A stretch of DNA of 48,577 nt from Pontibaca salina (GTDB taxonomy: Bacteria; Pseudomonadota; Alphaproteobacteria; Rhodobacterales; Rhodobacteraceae). Location of the stretch: positions 1-48,577 of the forward strand of contig NZ_JAEIJD010000015.1 of NCBI RefSeq assembly GCF_016307205.1. Direction: 5' to 3'. The notes beneath the pieces were generated by a model. That model had not been told where the DNA came from and did not search any database. It saw only the letters and a program-made list of their open reading frames with translations. A program made the translations under genes and the position numbers. Every line of letters starts with the position of its first letter. The stretch's first letter is position 1. Below are positions 9,128 to 18,309 of this stretch, piece after piece.

Positions 9128-9664
9128 ATGGCGTGGCGCAGAGAGCGGCAGACCGAGGCAAGCCTGGACACTGCACGGGATGGGCGCCGTCCAACTGGCG
9201 ATGACCTAGATTACGCCATTGTCAAATTGCTGGAGGTGGATGGCCGCAAGGCGTTTTCAGAAATCGCGCACGAGCTGAATGTCTCCGAAGGCACCATCAG
9301 AAATCGCGTCGGCCGAATGAAAGAGGCGGGCGTATTGCGCATTGTTGCAATCGCCGATCCGGCGGCGACCGAATACCAGACCAGCGTGATGCTGGGGCTG
9401 AAGGTCGCGCAGGGGCACACCCCGCAACAAGTCGCGGCCCGGCTCGAGAAAGAAGCCTTCGTTGTCTACATATTGTGGGTGGCCGGTCGTTTCGATCTGG
9501 TGGTCGAAGTCGTCTGCGACCAGCAAGAGCATCTTCTAGAGTTCCTAGAGGCAGAGTTTCACAGTGCTGAAGATCTGGCTGCGATCGAGGTGATGCCGGG
9601 ATTAAGGAACTTCAAGAACCAGTTTCTACTGAAGCGGATTTGGGCAACGCCCAAAGAGACGTGA
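9128..9664 (+). CDS. Lrp/AsnC-family transcriptional regulator (lrp2)
   Basis: A 178-residue paralogue of lrp1. It has the same winged helix-turn-helix (AIVKLLEVDGRKAFSEIA, then VSEGTIRNRV, residues about 25-75) and a RAM domain with VVYILWVAGRFDLVVEV. The ATG at 9128 follows a G-rich ribosome site (GGGGGG, then AGAGG); a TTG at 9113 is in frame but less likely. A basic N-terminal tail rich in Arg and Glu precedes the HTH. The gene lies 66 bases before the GS-like ligase and is probably co-transcribed with it. Two related Lrp proteins in one module suggest either two effectors or mixed oligomers. Confidence 0.9.
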   Translation: MAWRRERQTEASLDTARDGRRPTGDDLDYAIVKLLEVDGRKAFSEIAHELNVSEGTIRNRVGRMKEAGVLRIVAIADPAATEYQTSVMLGLKVAQGHTPQQVAARLEKEAFVVYILWVAGRFDLVVEVVCDQQEHLLEFLEAEFHSAEDLAAIEVMPGLRNFKNQFLLKRIWATPKET

Positions 9665-9730
9665 AAACCGGCCATTCGCCCTACACGAATGACCGGCATC
9701 ACGATTGTATCAAAACTGAAGGATAGAAAA

Positions 9731-11182
9731 GTGAAAGATAGGGTAGAAGCAAACACGGCCTTCGACAAGAAGGTTTATTATGAGTGTTTTGATGAAGCGA
9801 TCGAGCGCAATCGCCCCCGGATCGATGAGGTGCGGGCAAGGCTGGAAGCGGCCGGCGTGAAATATGTCATGTCGAGCTGGATCGACCTGCACGGCATCCC
9901 CAAGACCAAGCCGGTCCCGATGAGTGACTTCGAGGATCTCTGTCTGGGCAAGGGGCCGCAATTTGCCGTTCACTCGGTCTCGTTTGTCCCCGAGCTGACT
10001 CCGGCCGATTCCGATCAGGTCATGGTCCCCGATCTGGACGCAGTCTATATTTGTCCTTGGGACAATACGATCGCAATCATCTTTGCAGATCTCTTCTGGG
10101 AGGGCGCTCCCTATAATGTTTGCCCCCGTCAGGCACTGAAGCGCGCCATTCATGAAGCGCAGCAGAAGGGCTATGTGGGCTATGCCGGGATCGAGCCGGA
10201 ATTCATCGTCATGAAGCACGATGAGAACGGTGAGCCGGTCAAGGCGTTTGATGATGACCCGCGGGAGGGCCTGCGCCCACGGCGCCAGGCATTCGGCTAT
10301 GACGTGGAGTATTCCATGGATTCCATGCCGTTCCTGAAGGAATTGATCGATATTCTGGAAGGGATGGGGTGGAATCTGCACGATGTGGTGGCCGAGGGCG
10401 CTTACTCCCAGTTTGAGCTGGATTTCACTTATACAGATCTTCTAGAAATGGCCGACCGCTTCGTCTTCTTGCGTCTCCTGCTCAAGGAAATTGCCAAGTC
10501 GCACGGCATGTTCGTAACCTTCATGCCAAAGCCCACTGTCGGGGATTGGCGTTCGGGGGCACATATCAACCTGTCATTGCAGCACAAAGACGCCCCCGGC
10601 GAGAACGCTTTCAAGGATGGGGACAAGTGGTCCGATACGGCACGTTTCGCCGTAGGTGGTCTCATGCAACATGCCGAGGCCCTAACTGCGCTGACCTGTC
10701 CGATTGTTAACTCCTATAACGGGCTGGTGCCGCGGGTGGGCGGTTTCGAGGGCGGAACCGTGACTTGGGCCCCGACCAATATAACCTATGGTTATAATAA
10801 TCGCTCGGCTCAGTTCCGCTTGCCGCAAAACCGGTACAGCCTTGAGAACCGCGCGGCGGACATGACCATGAATATCTACCTTGCTCTGGCGATGACCCTG
10901 ACCGCCTCTGTTCATGGTATCTCCAACAAGATTGATCCCGGCGAACCCACGGATCGTGATCTCTATTCGATGACCGAAGAAGAGTTCAAAGAGGCCGGTA
11001 TCCGCCGCCTGCCGAGAAACCTGATGCTCGCGACCAATGCGTTGCGAGAGGACGAACTGGCCAAGCACGTGCTGGGCCCGGTCATGCACAACTCCTACAT
11101 CACCTACAAGAATGACGAGTGGGAACGGTACCATCAGGCCGTCACCGATTGGGAAGTGCAGGAATATATCCGCCTCTACTGA
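9731..11182 (+). CDS. Glutamine synthetase-like amine ligase A (GlnT/GMAS superfamily)
   Basis: A 483-residue GS-fold enzyme expected to couple a carboxylate to an amine with ATP. I start at GTG 9731, which has AAGGAT seven bases upstream; an ATG at 9689 has no site. The N-terminal grasp domain contains WIDLHGIPKTKPVP. The catalytic domain shows the metal glutamates (GIEPEF), the HxN motif (SGAHINLSL) and the ENRAAD segment with the conserved substrate arginine. The usual NSYKRLVP reads NSYNGLVP, so an arginine that contacts glutamate in canonical GS is absent. DLYSMTEEE replaces the adenylylation loop. It is not housekeeping GlnA and may be a gamma-glutamyl-amine or related ligase with altered acid specificity. 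It sits behind lrp2 and ends in a strong hairpin. Confidence 0.82.
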   Translation: MKDRVEANTAFDKKVYYECFDEAIERNRPRIDEVRARLEAAGVKYVMSSWIDLHGIPKTKPVPMSDFEDLCLGKGPQFAVHSVSFVPELTPADSDQVMVPDLDAVYICPWDNTIAIIFADLFWEGAPYNVCPRQALKRAIHEAQQKGYVGYAGIEPEFIVMKHDENGEPVKAFDDDPREGLRPRRQAFGYDVEYSMDSMPFLKELIDILEGMGWNLHDVVAEGAYSQFELDFTYTDLLEMADRFVFLRLLLKEIAKSHGMFVTFMPKPTVGDWRSGAHINLSLQHKDAPGENAFKDGDKWSDTARFAVGGLMQHAEALTALTCPIVNSYNGLVPRVGGFEGGTVTWAPTNITYGYNNRSAQFRLPQNRYSLENRAADMTMNIYLALAMTLTASVHGISNKIDPGEPTDRDLYSMTEEEFKEAGIRRLPRNLMLATNALREDELAKHVLGPVMHNSYITYKNDEWERYHQAVTDWEVQEYIRLY

Positions 11183-11191
11183 GTCGAACCT

Positions 11192-11221
11192 CTTGGCCTG
11201 TGATCCCGCTCACAGGCCAAG
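11192..11221 (+). terminator. Terminator-like hairpin after ligase A
   Basis: CTTGGCCTGTGA (11192-11203) and TCACAGGCCAAG (11210-11221) form a perfect 12-bp stem with a six-base loop, ten bases after the stop codon. AATTTG follows. It probably ends the lrp2-ligase A transcript. The T-run is poor. Confidence 0.7.
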
Positions 11222-11385
11222 AATTTGTGATCTGGTAGTACGTGACACCCGCAGCCCTGCTTTCGGGCACCAATCCAGGCTGGTGCCGCTCAGTGAAATT
11301 CAGAAACGCGGCGGTTTTTAGCAAACGAAATAAGACGGATGATCGCGATGCGGCGCGCCCTGTTTTGAAGGAGACCTCTGCTGAA

Positions 11386-12408
11386 ATGGCAACCATGACC
11401 GATGAGTATAAAACCTTTGCCTTGGGCGATGTCCCGTTGCTTTCAGGGGAGGTTTTGCGCGACGCGAAATTGGCTTATAAAACCTATGGTGAATTGTCAG
11501 AAACGCGCGACAATGTTGTTGTTTTGCCGACCTTCTACACCGGCACCCATGCACGAAACGAGGGTTTTTTTGGCAGCGGTCGGGCAATCGATCCGGCGCG
11601 CCATTTCATCATTTGCCCCAATCTTTTTGGCAACGGCCTGTCTTCGTCGCCCAGCAATACACCGTCGCCACAGGACGGACCGCGCTTTCCGCTGGTGCAG
11701 ATGTGGGACAATATCGCCTGCCAGTACCGGTTGCTGCATGACCATCTCGGGATAGAGCGTATCGCGCTCGTTGCGGGCTGGTCGATGGCGGGATGTCAGG
11801 CCTATCAATGGGCCGCGCAATACCCCGATATGGTCCAGGCAATCCTGCCATTCTGCGCCTCCGCGAAAACCTCGCCGCATAATTTTGTCTTTCTCGAAGG
11901 GGTCAAGGCCGCGCTTTGCGCGGATAGCGCCTGGAATGGTGGAGATTACGCCACACCACCGGTGGCTGGGCTTAAGGCCTTCGGCCGGGTCTATGCAGGA
12001 TGGGCTTTTTCACAAACATTCTACCGCGAAGGGCTTTTCCAACAGCTCGGCTTTGATACGCCAGAGGCACTTTTGCAAGATTGGGAAGCCGACCATGTCG
12101 AGCATTGGGACGCCAACAATCTGCTTGCGAAACTGGCCACCTGGCAGGCGGGCGACATAAGTGCCGGACCGCTTTATCAGGGGGATTTCCACAAAGCACT
12201 GGGGTCGATACGGGCCCGCACGATCCTGATGCCGAGCGTTCAGGACCTTTATTTTCCACCCGCGGACAATGAAATCGAGGCCCGCTATATGCCGGATGCC
12301 GAGCTCTGCCCTTACGACTCTCCCTGGGGGCATTGTGCGGCCAATCCGGGCAACGACGCCGGCTTCACCGCCGCACTCGACGCTAATATCCGCAAGTTAT
12401 TACAATAA
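11386..12408 (+). CDS. MetX-like alpha/beta-hydrolase-fold protein (homoserine O-acyltransferase family)
   Basis: A 340-residue protein of the homoserine O-acyltransferase branch of the alpha/beta-hydrolase fold. The nucleophile is Ser133 in GWSMAG, the acid is the Asp of VQDLYFPPAD and the base is the His of SPWGHCAANPG. The long lid between strand 6 and the acid turn fits MetX-like proteins. The start at 11386 follows AAGGAG at a rather long 12-base spacing; an upstream extension of the frame to 11242 is not family-like. Isolated from methionine genes and lying between a GS-like ligase and the ProVWX genes, it is more likely a catabolic acyltransferase or an amide/ester hydrolase. Hydrolysis of a gamma-glutamyl amide is a speculation. 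Confidence 0.8.
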   Translation: MATMTDEYKTFALGDVPLLSGEVLRDAKLAYKTYGELSETRDNVVVLPTFYTGTHARNEGFFGSGRAIDPARHFIICPNLFGNGLSSSPSNTPSPQDGPRFPLVQMWDNIACQYRLLHDHLGIERIALVAGWSMAGCQAYQWAAQYPDMVQAILPFCASAKTSPHNFVFLEGVKAALCADSAWNGGDYATPPVAGLKAFGRVYAGWAFSQTFYREGLFQQLGFDTPEALLQDWEADHVEHWDANNLLAKLATWQAGDISAGPLYQGDFHKALGSIRARTILMPSVQDLYFPPADNEIEARYMPDAELCPYDSPWGHCAANPGNDAGFTAALDANIRKLLQ

Positions 12409-12710
12409 TTCGCCCCCGCTGGCGGAGTGGGCTTGAAATCGAATAAAAATCGATGTTCCTGTAAATTTCCTTCGCTTTAAGTAAAGTCATGTGCAATTAT
12501 TGACGTATATTTAGAATAAGGGCGACCTATCGCGAATATCGTAGCTCGCCGTCGCACGGAGCCACATGTGATTGGAGAATAGATAGGTATGATGCTTCAC
12601 CTGTTTGAATGTAGCCCGGCCAAGGCGGCCGGCGGTGATATCCGGAGGCCTGCACATCCGCCATATTGGCATATCGTTCTGTCTTCCGCGATCTGTTCGG
12701 TGGCCCGCAA
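12409..12710 (+). promoter_or_regulatory. Upstream region of the ProVWX operon
   Basis: About 300 bases without a gene. CGCGAATATCGTA (12531-12543) is a weaker relative (9 of 13) of the permease palindrome. TTGACG with a downstream TAGAAT (about 12500-12516) resembles parts of a promoter but is poorly spaced. CCGGCC/GGCCGG around 12617-12633 forms a short hairpin in the presumed leader. Confidence 0.35.
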
Positions 12711-13796
12711 ATGACCGCTAGCAACGATCCGGTGATCGAATGCCGCTCGCTCTGGAAGGTTTTTGGAGAGCAGGCAGATGCCGCAATGAAGGCCATCCAG
12801 CAGGACGGGCTGGGCAAGGAAGAGGTTCTCGAACAGTTTGGCTGCGTTCTGGGTGTGCGGGATGCGTCCTTCTCCGTCCGCAAAGGCGAAATATTCTGCA
12901 TTATGGGGTTGTCGGGCTCGGGCAAGTCCACGCTGATCCGGCATGTTAACCGGCTGATCGAGCCAACTGCAGGTGATGTCCTGATTGAAGGTGTGAGCAT
13001 CGGCGATCTGGATAACCGGGCCTTGCGAACGATGCGGTCTTTGAAAATCGGCATGGTGTTCCAGAATATGGCCCTGATGCCGCATCGCACTGTTCTGGAG
13101 AATGTCGCTTTTGCGCTCGAAGTCCGCGGCATGACCCGCGCCGAGCGTTTCGAGATCGCTGAGCAAGCGATTGCAACTGTTGATCTGGGTGGTTGGAAAA
13201 ATCACTATCCGGACCAACTATCGGGGGGCATGCAGCAACGTGTGGGGCTGGCGCGAGCGATCGCCGCTGATCCGCATATCCTGTTGATGGATGAGCCTTT
13301 TTCGGCGCTTGATCCACTGATCCGCAAGCAGCTTCAAACGCTGTTCATGGCGCTGGCGGCACAGATGAATAAAACCACGCTCTTCATCACGCATGATCTT
13401 GATGAGGCGATCCGTATCGGCGACCGTATTGCCGTGATGAAGGATGGCGAAATCATCCAAATCGGGACACCCGAGCAAATCGTCACAGAGCCTGCTGACA
13501 GCTATGTTTCGGATTTTGTTGCAGGGATTTCGAAATTACATCTTGTAACCGCAGCCCGCATCATGGAGCCGATCGAATCCTTCGAGGCCCGCACCGGCCC
13601 GTTTGACGCGAATGGCTGGCTGCGCGCAGCCCCGGGTGATCTGCTCAACCGACTTGCTGATCTCTCCATCGACACCGATTTGCCACTGGCCGTGGAAACC
13701 GACGGCAAGGTGATCGGCGTGGTTACGAAAAAAGCGCTCATACGCGGTATTCAGGGCCGCTCGCGCGAGGACGAAGGGGCCTATGCGAATGTCTGA
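12711..13796 (+). CDS. proV: Quaternary-amine ABC transporter, ATP-binding protein
   Basis: A 361-residue ATPase of the ProV/OpuAA family that powers import of glycine betaine or a similar compound. Visible are the N-terminal WKVFGEQ segment of ProV, the Walker [10 protein letters not shown] (about residues 78-86), the Q-loop [10 protein letters not shown], the signature [15 protein letters not shown], the Walker [13 protein letters not shown] and the switch ITHDLDEA. The C-terminus retains part of a regulatory region ([18 protein letters not shown]) resembling a single CBS domain, so it is slightly shorter than enterobacterial ProV. The ATG at 12711 is chosen over 12666 because family similarity starts there. 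It overlaps proW by 14 bases. Confidence 0.9.
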   Translation: MTASNDPVIECRSLWKVFGEQADAAMKAIQQDGLGKEEVLEQFGCVLGVRDASFSVRKGEIFCIMGLSGSGKSTLIRHVNRLIEPTAGDVLIEGVSIGDLDNRALRTMRSLKIGMVFQNMALMPHRTVLENVAFALEVRGMTRAERFEIAEQAIATVDLGGWKNHYPDQLSGGMQQRVGLARAIAADPHILLMDEPFSALDPLIRKQLQTLFMALAAQMNKTTLFITHDLDEAIRIGDRIAVMKDGEIIQIGTPEQIVTEPADSYVSDFVAGISKLHLVTAARIMEPIESFEARTGPFDANGWLRAAPGDLLNRLADLSIDTDLPLAVETDGKVIGVVTKKALIRGIQGRSREDEGAYANV

Positions 13797-14805
13797 AGAA
13801 ACAACGTTCAACATCCTGAACCCCTTTACGAGTCTTGATCTGGGCATCGCCAGCTGGGCGGACGGCATCAAGGGCTGGGCGATTGCCAATCGCAGTGCAA
13901 TCCAGCCGCTCAAACGGGTCATCAACGACACTATCATGGGTTTTGAAGGTGTCTTACAGGCGATCCCTCCGGTTATTACAATTGCATTCTTTGTCCTCCT
14001 GGCCTGGCAGCTATGCGGGCAGCGTGTGGCTGTCATCGTCGGGGTCTCGCTGATCGCGCTGGGACTGCTTGATCCAACGATCTGGCCCCTTGCGATGACG
14101 ACATTGGCGATCGTGCTCAGTTCGGTCCTGATTTGCATAGTGATCGGCTTGCCTATCGGGATCCTCGCGGCCAAGTCCGATCGTTTTCACACTATAATCC
14201 GCCCCATCCTGGACACTATGCAAACCATTCCGGCTTTCGTTTATCTGGTGCCAGTGGTGATGCTGGTAGGAATCGGCAATGTTTCGGGCGTGATCGTGAC
14301 CATCGTCTTCGCCCTGCCACCGCTCATTCGCCTGACTTCTTTGGGTATCCGGCAGGTCGACAGCAATGTGGTCGAGGCCGCCCGCGCCTTTGGGGCCAAT
14401 CCGTTGCAGATCATGTTCAAGGTCGAGCTCCCTTTGGCCACCCCCACCATCATGGCCGGGGTCAACCAAACCATCATGCTCGCCCTCTCGATGGTGGTCA
14501 TCGCGTCAATGATTGCGGTCAAGGGGCTGGGTAACGAGGTTCTGCGTGCGATGGGGCGTCTGGATGCGGGCAAGGCTATTGTTGGCGGTCTTGGCATTGT
14601 CCTGCTGGCCATTGTTCTTGACCGCATCACTCAGGGCGTAACTCAAACCGGGCGTGAACGCGGATATCGCCATTGGTGGCAGGGCGGGCCGATCGGCTTG
14701 TTGCTCTGGGCGATCACTTTCCTGCGCCGTCCCTCGGCTGCCGCCACAGAAGCGGCATCCGGCGGCGATACAGTCCAAATATCCAGTGCATCGTCAGAAG
14801 GTTAA
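13783..14805 (+). CDS. proW: Quaternary-amine ABC transporter, permease
   Basis: A 340-residue inner-membrane permease of the ProW/OpuAB family. It has a hydrophilic N-terminal region of about 55 residues followed by several transmembrane helices. The binding-protein-dependent transport signature lies near ARAFGANPLQIMFKVELPLA, the EAA loop that contacts ProV. AMMQTIPAFVYL-type helix TMQTIPAFVYLVPVVML precedes it. The ATG at 13783 has GAAGGGG upstream; 13789 is an alternative. The gene overlaps proV and lies 34 bases before proX, so the three form one operon. The C-terminal tail after the last helix is Ala/Ser-rich. Confidence 0.9.
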   Translation: MRMSEETTFNILNPFTSLDLGIASWADGIKGWAIANRSAIQPLKRVINDTIMGFEGVLQAIPPVITIAFFVLLAWQLCGQRVAVIVGVSLIALGLLDPTIWPLAMTTLAIVLSSVLICIVIGLPIGILAAKSDRFHTIIRPILDTMQTIPAFVYLVPVVMLVGIGNVSGVIVTIVFALPPLIRLTSLGIRQVDSNVVEAARAFGANPLQIMFKVELPLATPTIMAGVNQTIMLALSMVVIASMIAVKGLGNEVLRAMGRLDAGKAIVGGLGIVLLAIVLDRITQGVTQTGRERGYRHWWQGGPIGLLLWAITFLRRPSAAATEAASGGDTVQISSASSEG

Positions 14806-14839
14806 GCCGGACTTACCGCATAACAACAGGGAGAAATAA

Positions 14840-15838
14840 ATGAGAATGTTCAGATTGGGTATCGCCGGAGCGGCATCCGCGTATATTACACTTGCCGGGG
14901 TGGCTGGTGCCAGCGAAAAGCCCGGAGAAAACGTCACGGCACGCCCCATTGAGGGGACGGTGCTGGAAGAGCGGTTCCAAAACCAGATCATCTATCGCGC
15001 ACTGCAAGAGCTGGGCTATGAGATAGCCGAGCCCCAGTCCGTTGAATACCAAACGATCCATTTGGCAATCGGGGCCGGAGACGGCGATTTTACCACCGTT
15101 CATTACGATCCGCTGCACGATCCTTTTTTTGAGGAATCGGGCGGCGAAGCCGCCATGAGCCGGGCTGGACACCTCATCAAGGGAGCAGTGCAGGGGTATC
15201 TGGTAGACAAAGCCTCATATGACGCAGGCATTACCAATATTGGCGCTCTCGCCGATCCTGAAATAGCGGCACGATTTGACACCAATGGCGACGGTTCTGC
15301 AGATCTGGCTGGCTGCCCGCCGGGCTGGGGCTGTGAGCGAGTGATCGAGCATCACTTGACCGAATATGGTTTGCGCGACACCGTGACCCATAACCAAGGC
15401 GCCTATAACGCAGTTATCGCGGATACAATTGCCAACCACCAGGATGGCAAGCCAGTCATATATTACACTTGGACGCCCTATTGGGTCTCTGGGGTTTTGG
15501 TGCCTGGGAAAAATGTCGAATGGCTTGAGGTTCCCTATACATCCTTGCCCGATGACCGCGCAGACAACACGATTTATGACGGAAAAAATCTGGGCTTTTC
15601 GGTGAATGAACTGCGCATTCTCGCCAATAAAGAGTTCTTGGACGCAAATCCGGCCGCCGCCAAGCTCTTCGAGCTTGCCGAGATTGATATCGATGACGTG
15701 TCAGCAGAAAACTACAAGATGCGTGAGGGGGAGGACTCGATTAAAGATATCGACCGTCACGTTGATCAGTGGATTGAGACCAACCGAAATACTTATGACA
15801 GCTGGATCGCTGCCGCCCGTGAGGCTGCAAAAGGATGA
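14840..15838 (+). CDS. proX: Quaternary-amine ABC transporter, periplasmic binding protein
   Basis: A 332-residue periplasmic protein closely following the ProX layout of E. coli. A signal peptide ends near residue 25 (VAGASE). The disulphide loop CPPGWGC (159-165) and the aromatic segment YYTWTPYW (208-215) are conserved, giving two of the three tryptophans of the betaine-binding box. The third, in the segment before PLHD, is Tyr89 instead of Trp (VHYDPLHD). The ligand is thus probably a quaternary or bulky ammonium compound, possibly not glycine betaine itself. GGGAGAA precedes the ATG. Location beside the Rieske and GS-like genes suggests that the transporter feeds that pathway rather than osmoprotection. 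Confidence 0.93.
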   Translation: MRMFRLGIAGAASAYITLAGVAGASEKPGENVTARPIEGTVLEERFQNQIIYRALQELGYEIAEPQSVEYQTIHLAIGAGDGDFTTVHYDPLHDPFFEESGGEAAMSRAGHLIKGAVQGYLVDKASYDAGITNIGALADPEIAARFDTNGDGSADLAGCPPGWGCERVIEHHLTEYGLRDTVTHNQGAYNAVIADTIANHQDGKPVIYYTWTPYWVSGVLVPGKNVEWLEVPYTSLPDDRADNTIYDGKNLGFSVNELRILANKEFLDANPAAAKLFELAEIDIDDVSAENYKMREGEDSIKDIDRHVDQWIETNRNTYDSWIAAAREAAKG

Positions 15839-16633
15839 TAAAAGTTGACGAGGGCATGTTGCGTTCAATCGCATAATTGACGCCACTTAAACGCAACGCG
15901 CTCGAGATCTTGAAGCGCTGCCTGAATATCCGGCGAATCGGGACTCTTCCCCGGTTCGCTCAAAACCGGGTCAATCTAAAGCGCCAGACTCTCAGGCCGG
16001 TGCCTAGTTTGATTTTATTCCAGCATAATGGTAGCTTAATTTGCGTGGTGCCGCGAATAGAGGTCGCTCCTAACCAAACCCAATCACGCCAATAGCGCAT
16101 TTTAATGGAACTGTGCGCAAGTGGATGGGTTCTCTCTGGCGGCCCACGCGCCCACCAAATAACCCGGCACCGAGTGTCTCGCAACGCGGGTTAGGCAAAA
16201 AATCGCAGCCTCAACGCGAAAGCGCCGGAAACTACTATGCCCCCACTGTAGCCGAGACTGCATTCGTCATTGCTGTGCTTGCTTGCCAGTTTCGCAACCC
16301 GAATTTTCGCCGATGATCGGCAGCGACCTCCAGCGCCACCACCGGCCATGCACTAAGCTTTGCCGATGAATTCGCGCGTCTTTTACAGCAAAAACTAGAC
16401 ACAGCCCCAAGAATTATCAACCTGATTAACGCCCTCTTCTGAGCCAGATTGTCGCGCTGCAAAATCTTTGCTATAGGCGGTGATAGATATGATTTGGAAA
16501 TCACAAAAATGACTGACAGAACATAGCTGTAAACGGTATCACAACCGCAAAAAAATAAAAAAGCTGAGTAGGCCATGCGAATGTACCCCCTGGGAAAAGG
16601 GGTATTACCACTGAACTAAGGGAGCGATCAGAA
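15839..16633. other. Long non-coding stretch between proX and ligase B
   Basis: About 800 bases with no supported gene. GTTGCGTT (15858-15865) and AACGCAAC (15890-15897) form an inverted repeat just after proX that may end the transport operon. CGAA/TTCG arms occur at 16300-16309. TACCCC (16584-16589) and GGGGTA (16599-16604) form a short hairpin in the leader of ligase B, 30 bases before its ATG. The remainder shows no recognisable coding remnant. Confidence 0.5.
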
Positions 16634-18001
16634 ATGACGGATTCACGCGAAAGATTGAAAGAACAAGCAAAGAAAGATGGCATCGAGTTTTTCATGGCGC
16701 TGGGTACCGAGGTAAACGGAAAACCGTGCGCTTCGGTGGCACCGGCAAAATATATCGACAGCCTGCTTGATGATGGCGCGGCTTTTGCCGGATTCGCAGC
16801 CGGTGGGCTTAATCAAACCCCGGCGGATGGCGACATCGCGTTTATGCCCGAGGCATCGACCTATACCCGCATGCCGTGGCGTCCCAATATGGCGGTTTTG
16901 CATGCCTCGCCCTATGTCAAAGGAGAGGCATGGCCCTATGCCTCGCGTGTGATCCTGCAAAACCTGCTGGACAAGATCAAATCCGAGCATGGCTGGACAC
17001 TCAAAACCGGAATGGAGCCGGAGTTTTTCCTGGTGCGGCGCAAAGAGGACGGCACCATCGTCATGGCCGATGCGCTCGATACCTCGGTCAAGCCTTGCTA
17101 TCACGCCTATGGAATAGAACATGCGTGGCCGTTCCTCAGCAAGATGTCCCAGTATATCAACCAACTGGGCTGGGGGAGCCCGGCGGTAGATGCCGAAGAT
17201 GGCAATGGCCAATATGAGGTGAATATCGATTACGCGGACGCGATGACGACCGCCGACCGGCTGATCTTCTTCCGCTATATGGCCCATGCCGTGGCTTTTC
17301 AGGACGGCCAAGGGATCATTCCGACCTTCATGGGGAAGCCATTTACAAATAACACGGGCACCGGGCTGAACACACATCTCAGCATTTGGGACGACAACGG
17401 CAACAATTTGTTCCAGGATGATCAAGATGCTCTGGGGATGTCGAAACTCGGCTATCATTTCATCGCCGGCGTTCTCAAACATTCCTTGGGCATTCAGGCT
17501 CTGATCGGATCGAACGTAAATGCCTATAAGCGCATTGGCGTGCCACACCCGTCCTCCGGATCGACCTGGACCCCGACACACATCATGTATGGGGCGAACA
17601 ACCGTACAACGATGATCCGGATCCCGGCACCGGGCCGGTTTGAGCATCGCGGCGTTGATGGCGGGGCCAGCCCCCATCTTGCCACCGCTGCCATTCTGGC
17701 GGCCGGCCTTGACGGTATCGCACGGGAGTTGGACCCGGGCGAATGCCTGCAGGAAAGAAACACCTATACCATGAGCCAGAAAGAGCTGTCCGGGTATACC
17801 CGCCTGCCGGCGACCCTCTGGGATGCAGCAAATGCCCTGCAGGAAAATGAGGTGATCCGGAAGGCGTTGGGCAAGGGTCCCCATGGCGACTTTGTCGACT
17901 TCTTCGCACAAGAGAAGCGCGATGAGTTCGCCATGTACCACTCGCAAGTGACGCAGTGGGAGATCGATCACTATCTCATGGGGCCGGCGCCAATGCGGTA
18001 A
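16634..18001 (+). CDS. Glutamine synthetase-like ligase B, gamma-glutamylmethylamide synthetase/GlnT family
   Basis: A 455-residue GS-fold enzyme that matches the order of the type III GlnT/GMAS family: GAAFAGFAAGG (about 50-60), EAWPYASRVIL, the metal glutamates in GMEPEF (about 130), DGNGQYEVN, the GTGLNTHLSI histidine motif, NAYKRIGV, NNRTTMIRIP and FEHRGVDGGASPHLATAA. Unlike ligase A it keeps the KR of the glutamate-binding loop. These enzymes join glutamate to small amines such as methylamine with ATP. AAGGGAG lies 10 bases before the ATG. The first residues (FMALGTEVNGKPCAS) diverge from the usual AQFVDIHG start. It is monocistronic, between a long leader and a 9-bp terminator hairpin. 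Confidence 0.87.
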   Translation: MTDSRERLKEQAKKDGIEFFMALGTEVNGKPCASVAPAKYIDSLLDDGAAFAGFAAGGLNQTPADGDIAFMPEASTYTRMPWRPNMAVLHASPYVKGEAWPYASRVILQNLLDKIKSEHGWTLKTGMEPEFFLVRRKEDGTIVMADALDTSVKPCYHAYGIEHAWPFLSKMSQYINQLGWGSPAVDAEDGNGQYEVNIDYADAMTTADRLIFFRYMAHAVAFQDGQGIIPTFMGKPFTNNTGTGLNTHLSIWDDNGNNLFQDDQDALGMSKLGYHFIAGVLKHSLGIQALIGSNVNAYKRIGVPHPSSGSTWTPTHIMYGANNRTTMIRIPAPGRFEHRGVDGGASPHLATAAILAAGLDGIARELDPGECLQERNTYTMSQKELSGYTRLPATLWDAANALQENEVIRKALGKGPHGDFVDFFAQEKRDEFAMYHSQVTQWEIDHYLMGPAPMR

Positions 18002-18013
18002 TACCCCTTATGG

Positions 18014-18041
18014 GGCAGGGCCAGAACGATACGGCCCTGCC
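18014..18041 (+). terminator. Terminator-like hairpin after ligase B
   Basis: GGCAGGGCC (18014-18022) pairs with GGCCCTGCC (18033-18041), a perfect 9-bp stem with a 10-base loop, 12 bases after the stop codon. The mobile-element scar starts three bases further on. Confidence 0.7.
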
Positions 18042-18044
18042 TTA

Positions 18045-18247
18045 CAGAGGTGGTTGCAGGATCTCGGACCAGTTGCCAAGCTTTGGCTACCGACGAAGGA
18101 AGACCCCTATGACGACGCGGAAACGCAATTCGGCTGAGTTCAAGGCCAAGGTTGCGCTTGAGGCCATCCGTGCAGAATTGACGATGGCTTCAACACCGCC
18201 ATGATATGCTGTCCTCGCGGGCAATCACCAACTTCCACCTATTTCTC
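18045..18247 (+). mobile_element. IS3-like remnant, copy 1 (internally deleted)
   Basis: About 200 bases match a second copy at 37833-38038 from CAGAGGTGGT to TATTTCTC. The 18109-18204 frame encodes MTTRKRNSAEFKAKVALEAI, the N-terminus of an IS3-family OrfA helix-turn-helix protein, then breaks off after ELTMAS into an unrelated tail. The upstream leader GGTTGCAGGATCTCGGACCA also resembles an IS3 left end. OrfB and the right end are missing. Both copies break at the same place, so the deletion predates the duplication. Confidence 0.75.
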
Positions 18248-18309
18248 TCAGCATAGACATCCTGCGCTTCTTTCTTTCGGTCACTACCGACCGGCGCGTG
18301 AGCTTGCCC

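Noticed and set aside
11386-12408. True methionine-pathway metX
   Set aside because: No other methionine gene is near and the context is catabolic, so only fold-level assignment is given.
16643-17971. 442-codon minus-strand frame opposite ligase B
   Set aside because: Antisense shadow; ligase B has complete GS motifs on the plus strand.
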